Shown here: positions 40,301-51,400 of the stretch, one piece after another | Layout of the letters: the number at the start of each line of letters is the position of its first letter | Numbering within the stretch: position 1 is the stretch's first letter | Assembly: GCF_001039355.2 (NCBI RefSeq) | Contig: NW_019775756.1 | Location: forward strand, 49,694 to 113,693 | From: Lingula anatina | Taxonomy: Eukaryota > Brachiopoda > Lingulata > Lingulida > Lingulidae | Direction of reading: 5' to 3' | DNA length: 64,000 nucleotides | Translations under genes and position numbers: made by a program | Notes under the pieces: generated by a model | Seen by the model: the letters and a program-made list of their open reading frames with translations, nothing else | The model's database searches: none | What the model was told of the DNA's origin: nothing

Positions 40301-43300
40301 TCTACCTGCTGTCTACCCAGCTAACAGTGAGTCATTCTGTTTTCATTTCTATCTCTCTGTGATTCAGCTCCAGTGTTGTTTTCTATTACAGAACACCCAG
40401 AATGTTGCGTGTTTTCAATTGCTTGTTGTCTTTAGTTATTCAAATCTGTGGGAATCTCATTTTCTGTTGTAAAATGAACTTGAGGGTGGCTTTCTGTAAA
40501 TGATTCATTTCATGCCTGATTTTCCCCAGTATTTGAGTCAGTGACAGTGATTCAGACGTGGTAGGGCAGGTGTGTCAGGGTTGCTGAGGGGAGTCAGGGG
40601 TGGGGCTGGGGAGAGAACTTGTATGGAACGCCATCCACGCAAAAAATCAGACTTGCAATTTAATAGCCAAATGACATTCTAACAGCCTACAAGAAATCTA
40701 ACAGTGGTCAAAATAATCTAATAGCTAACTCATAAAATTTAACAATGTTAAAAAATCTAATAGCCAACTCATAAAATTTAACAGCGTTAAAAAATCTTAC
40801 AGCCAACTCATAATCTTACAGCCAACTTCTCAAAACAGCCAAGTCAGCATCTAACGCTAGAGGTCACTGCTGTCACGGGTCTATCCGTGGACGGCACGTA
40901 AAGTGATGACGTCATCTGGAGCCTGAGAGATGTTGTTTAACATCCACATTACGTGGATGGAAGGTCAAATCAAACTAATATAAAAGAGTATTTTGCCACC
41001 GGAATCCGTGGAGTTCCTTCCCGAAAGATACACAAGAAAACGGTGTTCAGTTTCAAACACCCGCACTAAGTAATGCAAGGTTACATCGCGTAGGATAAAA
41101 CATGGCGGTGCCTAGGACGCATTGTCCTATCATAGGACGCAACTGGATGTAATCTGCATATGCATGAATCAAAACTGTGACCTAATTTCACCCAATGCAT
41201 AATCTTGGTCACTAGTCTCATGTTTTACTACGATGGTAATACAAGTCCAACGTTCATCGCATTACAATCACCGATGGGATGACAGTGAACGTTCCATTTA
41301 AAATGATTCTTTTAGAAACATATATTTATAAGTGTTTTAATATATAGAACAAGATAAACACTTTGTTGAAAAGATTTTTATTATAAAATAAAAATATTGT
41401 AAAGGGACCAAAACAATGGGGAAATAATTATATGTATACTGAGGCTTAATTTGCTCTTACATTTTCACGCTAAATTCATTCCAGATTAATATCAAAACCA
41501 CATAAAATATTCAATTAGGACAAACATATGCGTAATTGGGAGTTTATCTTTATGTTACATGTTCATATACAGAAAAGAGAATATGTTACAAGCACTGGAG
41601 TTACAATTATATTTAAATGACGTCATCACTTTACGCGCCGTCCACGGATAGACCCGTGACAGCAGTGACCTCTAGCGTTAGATGCTGACTTGGCTGTTTT
41701 GAGAAGTTGGCTGTAAGATTATGAGTTGGCTGTAAGATTTTTTAACGCTGTTAAATTTTATGAGTACTGTTGGCTATTAGATTATTTGGACCACTGTTAG
41801 ATTTCTTGTAGGCTGTTAGAATATCATTTGGCTATTAAATTGCAAGTCTGATTTTTTGCGTGGATGGCGTTCCATACACTTGGCCCTGTGTAAAGAAACA
41901 CATATAGATATAGATAGATATAGATATATAGATATAGATAGATATAGATATTACAATATTTAGCAGTAAACTGTGCCTCGTCTTGGTGTCTTGGGCCCCA
42001 TATAGAGTGGAAGATCCAAGTACTTACTGATCCGCCGACTAAATATGATGGACCACAGTTAAAAAGCGATTCCGCTGATTTCTGATGGTCTCACCGACTC
42101 CACACGCACCTTTAAATGGATTAAATCTCAGCTCCAAGGTTTAATTGCAAGGCCCCTGCAACGATGACCTGTGTGGAGGCGAGGAGACCATCAGGAATCA
42201 GCGGCATCGCTTTTGAATTGTGGTCAGCCATATTTAGTCGCCGGATCAGTAAATACTTGGATCATCCGTTCTGAAATCGGCCTTGATGTTTTTACCTTGA
42301 ATTATTGAGTTTCAAGTTTGTGGTTTCCAACATACTCTTGTAGTCACCAGTTTTTCTACTCGGTGCCAGGAGATGTGTTAAATCTGTTAAGTTAACTTCT
42401 ACCATTATCAGAATAGAAAGAAGCAGTCAAAATATTAGTAACCAGGGCTCCTTAGCTCGAAAGCATCGTGTATTGCGAATAGCGATATCTCATAGAGTCT
42501 ACAATGTATTATATGGGACAAGTATGGGCGAGTTATGGAATCAAGACGCTTACGCTCGGTCGCAATGCAAATGCTTTCGAGTTACGGCGCCCAGGTATGG
42601 GTAATTGCTCTTTCTCTCTCTCTCTTCAGAGATAGAAAACATGTTTTGGTTCCCAATAATGACCCATTTGTTTTAAATATATATGTATGAGACTAAATGT
42701 TTCTGTTGCTAAATATAATGATTGGTAGAAAGGTGTTTATTGTCAGGTTCATTGCTGCCCTATAAAGCTGCAGGATTACATAATAAGGTGTATAATAGGC
42801 CAGATAGTGCAAGCTGCATCTTATCACATTCAGTGGTTTGTTTACAGTCAAGTAAATATCTGCCTACTTGATTTATGTGTCTGGATTTACTCTGTCATTC
42901 TTTGATATATATGAAGATAATGAATATTTTAAACTAAGCACTAATGAACTTCTATAATCTGCACAATGAAAACGGTTTATCTAAATGAAATTGAAAATGT
43001 GACAATTTTGGTTCTACTTAATTTTTAATACTGTGTTCTTTTAAGAGGTGGAAACGTTCTGAATAGCATTCTGTGTGTAAAACTAATTTCTGTCATTTTC
43101 GTCTTGATCTACATGGCATGTTGCAACCCATTCACTATGGTGGCCTGGTGTTTGCTGACAATTACAATGGTTTGGTAACCTTGTAACTGCCATGGCTTTT
43201 GACATGATAGTCAGGATCCCTCTAGCCTGGTGCCTGTGTCACAAAAAGTCTTTAGGTTTTTTCGTCTTTTTAACTTATTAAAATAAGTTTTATGAATATT

Positions 43301-46093
43301 ATTTTAGTGATTTACTTTGTTTTGTGGTCTTTTCACTGTTAGCAAGTCACTTCAGTTCATTGATTTACATTTTCAATCTCAATGGTGACACTAGACCAGG
43401 TATGTCAAATAATGTGGGCCAGTCGTATTTATAGTTCTGACAACAATATCATAGTTAACAGTGTGTAGTCTGCTATCTGATTTTGAAATTTTAGCTTAGT
43501 CCAAGATTTTTTTAAGACTTTCTGTGAATCACCGAGTCCCCTAGTGTTAGGTCTGGTGATGGTTCTTATTGCTGAGTAGGGTAGTTTGCTTGTTGTGTTC
43601 TAATGAAAGTTTTAATTATGCTAATGGGCAGTAGTATGCAGGAGGGTTGTTTTATGTAGAATTGCGTTCTGTGGATTATGTGGTTTTTCTGTGGTAGACG
43701 TTTTGGTCAAGGGTTGTTAGCTTGTGACAGGTTGTGCTGTATGTTTTCTGTGATGATGGTTAGTATTATGATAGAGCGTTGTATTATTTTCTATTGTTGT
43801 ACTAGTACTAGTATTTTGTTGTACTAGGATTGCGTTGTGATAAATGATTGTGTTTTGGTAGGATTTCTGTTGGAGGGTTGCATTATGGCCAAATATTATA
43901 TTATGTAGAAGGTTGTGCTCTGATTCTTGTTTACTGATTTCTGCTGGGCGGATGATCACTTGATTGCAATTAGGACAGCTGATGTAATTGAAATTGAATA
44001 AAATTAGGGGAACCTATAGAGCCTAGTACAAAAAAAGGTCCCTTCAACAAGAACAGTCATTCCATTATATTTTGTTAGTAAAGCTGACTGGCATAACTTT
44101 TATGCATTGGGTCTCCTTGTTTGAACAGTAAAGAACAATGACTACTTGTTTTAGATTGCATTCTCTTTCCACTTTTGATATACTTATAATCCTGGCGTGT
44201 GGCAGTGAAAAATTGCAATGCTGACTGGTTTGTATTGAGAGAATTTTTCATACCCAGGGGACTTTTAAAGCTTGTTCTTACCAGATTTGAATTAAACTGG
44301 AACATATCACATAGGGATCTATGCAGACTTAATGATTCCTGGTTGCGAGGATTTTTGTTTTTAATTAGACGTGATCAGAACAGCTTTGGATTTCAACACT
44401 AATGTTTTTGTCTATGACATTATAAGTGAAGAATTAAGAAATCCATTAACTAATTGACTTAGAAGAACACTTGCAATAAGTAATTTAGTAAGCTTGTCAG
44501 ACAGTTGCCTGCACTTTGCTTGAACTATAAGTTTCTATTGCATGTTTCTAGGGAATAGACTATATTACAACCACAATAGAAAAAGTAAGACATATACTTG
44601 TTGTACAATGAGAGTGGATTGGAGTTCTGACAGTCGGGATATTAAAACAGAAAACCAATTTCCTGATTGGATGCCATGGGGCCAGGGTGTAGTTTGTTTC
44701 TTTCAGGTCAGATAACCCATTTGATTTGCTGTGGCAAGCTGAATTAGACTTTTTTTTGCCTCCAGTTTTTCTGCTTTAGAAATTAGTAAAGCATGCTTTA
44801 TGAATGGGTAGTTGTTAAGGAATAAGCTTTGGTGTTGGAGAATGGTAAATTGTTTTTATTTAATTTTATTTATTTATTATAATTATTATTTTTTTGAAAA
44901 AAAAAAATGTCTGACATTCTTTGGATAAAGGTACAGTATCTTCCATTAATAGACATATTGGTATTGTTTTCCCTGGTATTGTATTCTCATGCTTGACTCC
45001 TATAGGTATTATTTAATTGTGGATGAAAAACACTTTCTTTGACAAAATGGTATTAAATGCGCTCAAAAATGGATTGGCTTGTCTTCAAATCTGCAAGTAT
45101 TCAATTTCCACAGTCTAAAAGAAGCTCAGGTGTTCTATGAAAGAAGCTACATATTATCTTTAAGTTGTTTTATGGCAAATCAGAATGAAATCTTCAGTCT
45201 TCATAATGGATAAGTGAAAAAATGCTGTTTCCAGTTTGGTTGTGGCAGTGTACATATTTCAGTAAACAGTTCTATTATTATTTCTAACCTTGAAAATTTA
45301 TTCTTTGAAGCCTTACTAATATTATCATTGAGTGAAGTGACCTGTGTCAGTGCAGTTTGAAAATATGTATCACATAGTCTGTAGATAACAAGCCTCACTA
45401 ACAAGTAACACAATCACAACTAGGGATATAAATATGCTTTAACCTAGTCAACAGATCTAGGAATTAGAACTGATTACAAACATCAACCTATATCACATTT
45501 CAGCTGATGCTGCATCACAACTACCAGTTTTAGAGATTAATTGATTTGAACACTGCCTTAAAGTTAAAAGTTTTGCATGAAATTGACTCTTGTTCTTTGA
45601 CAATTCCAGGAGGAGGAGAACTGTAAGGATGTGGCTTGCCAGGCAGGAGAACCTCTCCTACCAGAGGAAAACGGCTGCAGTAAAGATGCATGGTGCCAGG
45701 CTGGGGAGTCCTTCTTATTGCTAGAACCAGGTAGGTGCAGTTAGTTGTCACAGGTATGCAATAGTTGCAGTAAAGGTGCAAGGTGCCAGACTGGGGAGTC
45801 CTTATAACTTGAAACAGGTAGGACCAGTTAGGCATTGCACATAAGCAGAAGTTGCAGTAAAGGTGCCAGGCTGGGGAGTCCTTATTACTTGAACCAGGTA
45901 GGTGCAGTTAGGTGTCACAGGTATGCAATAGTTGCAGTAAAGGTGCATGGTGCCAGACTGGGGAGTCCTTATTACTTGAAACAGGTAGGTCCAGTAAGGC
46001 ATTGCACGTAAGCAGTAGTTGCAGTAAAGATGCATGGTGCCATTATGGGGAGTCTTTGCTTGAACCAGGTAGGTGCGGCTACTAGTAGCTGGA

Positions 46094-46170
<77 letters not shown>

Positions 46171-48004
46171 GCAGTGTAATGTAATATATGTAAATCTTAT
46201 AAAGCATGGCACTGAAAAATTCCAAAACAGATCAGTTTATACTGATATTTTTTTACTCAGAAACTGTCCTGGTCAGATTTAAATTGAACTGCCACACTGG
46301 ACAAAATTTAATCTGAATTGTCTGTCGGACAAAATTAATCAAATAGATATCCTTGATAAACAAGACATAAATTGTGTTTTAATCATAAGTTGCATCTGTA
46401 GTTCAGGTAGATCACACCTAATCGTGTGTGTATGTACACTGTTACAGCTGTCATGTGTGATATCCCGTATTTAATTTCCACACACTGTCACACCTTATAC
46501 ACAGTTATCATTGACACATCTGCTCTGGTGTGTGCACTGTGACATCCATGATCTAACAGTGATACCTAGGTCATAATATTACTTGCTGTTTTGACATTGC
46601 TTTGCTGCATTCAGCTGATTAATTGGTATTTTTGTAATTCATCTTTTCACCTTAGAGTAACATATGCACTGAAGACACAATTATTTGAATTACTCTGTTG
46701 CTTTTTCTTTTCTTGATCTTTCTTTTTGTCATCAGCTATGCTGACCAAATTTTTTTTATGTTTTCCAGCATATGTTCAAGACATCAAAGTGCAAGGTTCC
46801 CAGAGGCGGACAGAAAAGGAACATGAATTTTGCATGCAGGTAAATATGTTATTCCAATAACCCTGATCCCTTTATACCATTTATCTACTATGCATTATAG
46901 ATAACAGCTGGGGTTCTTGTGTCATGCACTTTTATAAAAAGAATAAGTAATTGTAATGAACACAGACTTTCTTTTCTGCTATTGAATTCATGATAGTGTA
47001 TGTGACTGTTTTCATTACATTAAAAAGACAATATTTTAGGAATTACCAGAAACACAGGCAATGGAATTTGAAATGTGAAAACGTACATCTTTCAAATGGA
47101 AAATATTGCTGTGGAATGGATTTCATATTATATAATTGTCATGAAAGATGAAGTTGTTGCCTGACTGTCAGTATGAGTGTAGACTGTGACATTCACTGAA
47201 TTACCAAGGACTTAAACCTACAAAATAGATTAAAAATAAGTATCTACTATATTTCAATAAAGTGTAATTATAAACAAACACGGATGTTCGGGTGAAATGC
47301 AGATGAAGTCTAATATGTCTCTGTTTTGAAATTAACACTACAGGGGGTAGTTTGCTGTGGCATCCATTCATGAAGATACACAGATATATAACATAAACTC
47401 ATTATGTTTTAAGAATTAGGGTTGTTACTTGAGGGTTTGAGTGTGTGCCAGCCTTTCGTAGTCACAGTGAATTAAAGTTTGTTGAGTGGCCAACAGATGG
47501 CAACACCATCCCCAGAATGATCTCTGATATTTCTGGATAAAGATGTCAAATATGACAAGTTACAGACTCTGAATTTCTGGTCTGAATTGGTTCCTATGTG
47601 AACTTGTTCATACGTGATGGTCAATGTTCTTTTTAGGTCACCTGGTCAAATGGTGAGGTCACTGCCGTTAACAAAACTTACCAGGAGCTATATGAGTTCC
47701 ACACAAAGGTGAGACATTGAATTATGTACTGTTGATATTTGTAAATATTTAGACTTGGCTACTGTAGCTGGATCTAGTCTGTATTCTGACATTTAATGTT
47801 CATTTGAAATCAAAACTATTTTGCTGTTTGATAAATGCACTTAATGAATTTTTCAAAAAAAAAAAATCAGTCATTAACTGCAAGAGAAAGGATTAAGTAG
47901 TCATGAAATTTAATTGAAGTCTAATTATTTCCAGTTGCTGAAAGCCTTTCCAGACGATGCTGGAGCCCACAGACATGAGAGGAAAATCCCTTATTTGCCA
48001 GGTT

Positions 48005-48035
<31 letters not shown>

Positions 48036-48328
48036 ATTAATATCTCTGAAATAATACTCTTTCTCTTATTGGCTCTATATAAATACAATGAAAGTACTAG
48101 TAAGCTACTTACACATACAAGTACCCCAGAAATATATGGCCTTAGACACACTCAATATTTGTACATGTTATGTTTCTAGGTATTCGACACCTTCAACGCA
48201 ATCACAGGGAAGAGCAGTTGAAGACAATATTACCAAACATACAGGAATATGCAGAGTAAGTAAAGTGTGGGGGTTGGTCATGCAAGGTAAACCAGCTTTG
48301 AACACTATTTGATGTGTGTGTGTGTGCG

Positions 48329-48406
<78 letters not shown>

Positions 48407-51400
48407 TGTGCATTAATGGTTAAAACATGATTACAAAGATTATATAAACTTTTTTCTTTCAGACAACTGGTCAAAGTCCCTGAGTATATTCTTCACAGTG
48501 ATTACCTACAGGTCTTCTTTAAGCCTGAGCCCCAGAACCCAGCCTCTCATGTACTGGTGGAGAATGCATTTAACAGAAATCGTACAGAAAGAACAGGTGC
48601 AGATCGCTCACGGCATTCATCAACGGGAAGCACAAATTCACGGCAGGGGTTTGGTAATGATGCAGGTAAAGACGATTGCTGTTTGCCTCTTTCTCATTGC
48701 TTAATTCCATTTAAAACTGCTTCATCTGTTTCTATGATTTGCCATTTTAGTCATGCTAGAGATTTTGCAACTTTGAGACCATTGAATAAAAAGATTCAGT
48801 TCACTGTTTCATTCACGCTTCCTTTTCACAAGGAATTCACTAGTCATTGGTCTCTTGAGCTATGACTGATTTAAGTTCTTAATTTTTTTTTTTTTTTTTT
48901 ACATCAATCAGTCTCATTCCCTTTTACTTCCTGGTGAAACAGTTCAGCCGTAGCTATTTTATGCAGTATACTTGTGGTGAAATCTGATGATTTAAAAAAA
49001 TAGTAACAATTAGAAATAGTAAAAAGAGCAATTGAAAATAACTCTTGAGTCTCTGCTTGGCAGCTTTTTCAAGTCAGTTAGCCCTATTTGGCTTTTATTC
49101 ATGCAGCAAATTTATGATAAATATTAAAACATAATGTATGTTCACTCTTGCAGAATATAAAGAGGAAGTCCATCCCACTTCGGAGTATGTGCGCTCAGCT
49201 ACCATTTATAACTCCAAACATGTAGATGTTGGAGGAAGAAGGATAGTTGGTAAGTAAAAGTGTAGATTAGTGCCTTATACATACCTAGAGATGCTATCAG
49301 GAATGAGATTTTGCCAGACACCGTACTTTTAAAGAGCAAAAAAAAAAAAAAAAAAAAAATGCCACATTTTCCGACTTTTTCACTAAATGGCAGTCTCATC
49401 CCTGTACTATGTGACTGAGACTATATGTGCTCTATTCGCATATAAAGGGTTTTTTTTCCTGTGAAATGCAAGTACTTTCTCTCATTATATGTGTCAAACA
49501 ATACACTTTCATCAACTCATGATATATGCCTTGAGCACCTCTTGCTGACACTCAAGCTAAAAATTGCATGCATACATGTACAGTGATAGCTTACTAATAC
49601 ATGTATGGAAGTGTGCATACAAAACGATGAAATCGTTATTGCATTTCTCCAGAGCATCACATGGGAGGCATAGCTGGCATGGCCAAGGAGCGTTCAGTAA
49701 CACCATCCTTAACAACCACCACACCCACCTCGTATCAGAGGTAAGTATGGGTCTTTGCTTTAGCTGAGTATTACAGTGATAGGAATAGCTTCAGTATATG
49801 GAATTTATATTATGTTCCTTTTAGTTTTGCCTGCTGGGATCTCTGAATATGTTCTGATTGATTATAATATGGTGTATACTTATCAGTAAGACTCTTCATC
49901 TTAAATTGCTTTTCCACTTTTCATTGTATTATTAAGCAAAAAAGTGGTAACTTTCCAAGGATTAGTTCCCTCATATATTCACGGCTGATGATTCCAAGAA
50001 ATGCTTGTTGTTTCAGCTGATTTAAACTGCCTCATATAATTGGAGTTAGGAAATGCTTCATGATAAATAGCAAAAACCTACTCTGAAAAAGAAATTCACC
50101 ATCTTCCTGATAAATAAGAAATACTCAACACTTAAAAAATTCACTGGACTTGATCACTGGACTTGATCACTTAACCTATCAAACTTTTTTTTCCTAACAG
50201 GGGTGCATACACATCAGGATCTGTGTCACCCTTCTCTCTTAGCTCGGCGCCACTGCCTTCACCACTGTCATTGCCATTGCCATTCATGTCTCCCCCCTCT
50301 ATGCCAGAGCCAGATATCATTGTGAACCAGCAGCAGCACTATAATAAGCAGCAGCAGCAAAGGATGCTGTCTACGCTTCACCCGGAAGATGCCACATGCG
50401 AGGATGAGTCATCATTGGTGACGTGGCTCAAATCAGTGAGGTTGCACAAGTACAAAGATCAGTTGAGCAAGTATTCATTAAGTGATGTAAGTATTTAAAA
50501 TGGAAGTTTTATGATAATGCTGTCTTTTAATTGAAATCTCGGGTACCAAATGTCTTAATGATTTTAGGTAAGCAGTAGTGAGGTGCACTTGTGGTACAAC
50601 TTTAAAGAAATGAATTATTACTTCTGCCAAGAAGGCCATGGTTTTGTGTTTGTTTGTTTGTTAGTATACCACCTAACTCAACTTCAAAGCGATAAGACTT
50701 AAGTGGTGATCCATTAATTAAAATTTTATAAGTTAATTATGAGAACTTAACTGCCGTGGAGGAGGTCTGCACTCACCTAGTGCTGTTCTAGTTATCATTT
50801 TTGTTATTATCACATAGTAGTAGCAGTAGTTGTTGCTGCAAGTTGAACCCACCAGCATGATGCCATGTTCTAAATGCCTTCCTGTTCTTATCCTCAGCTC
50901 CCAGAAGTCACTGATGAGCAACTAGAGGAGATGGGTCTCGCTAAAGGTGCCATCAGCAAACTCAGGAAAGAGTTACAGAAGATTATGTAAGCAGGAGGCA
51001 GTGAACTTTTTTTCCAAATAATAAATGAAAAAAAATAAATAAATTGGTAAAAATAAGAAAAAAGATGAAAAGAAGTTTTTTCTTTGCATTTAAATTTGAA
51101 AAAATCATTTTGAAGTGGCTATATTTAGATATGTGATAATGATAAAATTATTTGAATAGTATATCAGTAGGGAAAGTAGGAAGTGAGGGAGAGATTCTGT
51201 TTCCATTTAGTTGATGACTGTTGTTTTAAGAAAAGGTTTTCATTTGTTTCAGGCCAATAGGCCAAGGCCCTAATGGCATGATCATGATAGATACAGGAGG
51301 CTCATGGCGGTCAAACTCGCCCTCGTCTCCTTCCTCTCCTGTGTCTCCTTCCTCGTACCACACACCGCCATGTCACAGTCCCCACATGGTGGCGCCACCA

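Larger units (their letters stand above)
34873..45609 (+). other. First intron of ZCCHC14
   Basis: The 10.7-kb intron is mostly AT-rich and featureless at 34.9-39.0 kb and 42.6-45.6 kb, apart from a CA run near 37217-37268. The middle (39.05-42.6 kb) is packed with palindromic elements listed separately. No coding exon is seen. Confidence 0.7.

Noticed and set aside
45530-46212. Minus-strand open frames with repeated HLYCNYC-like segments
   Set aside because: The apparent protein repeats are just the antisense reading of the duplicated ZCCHC14 exon 2 end.
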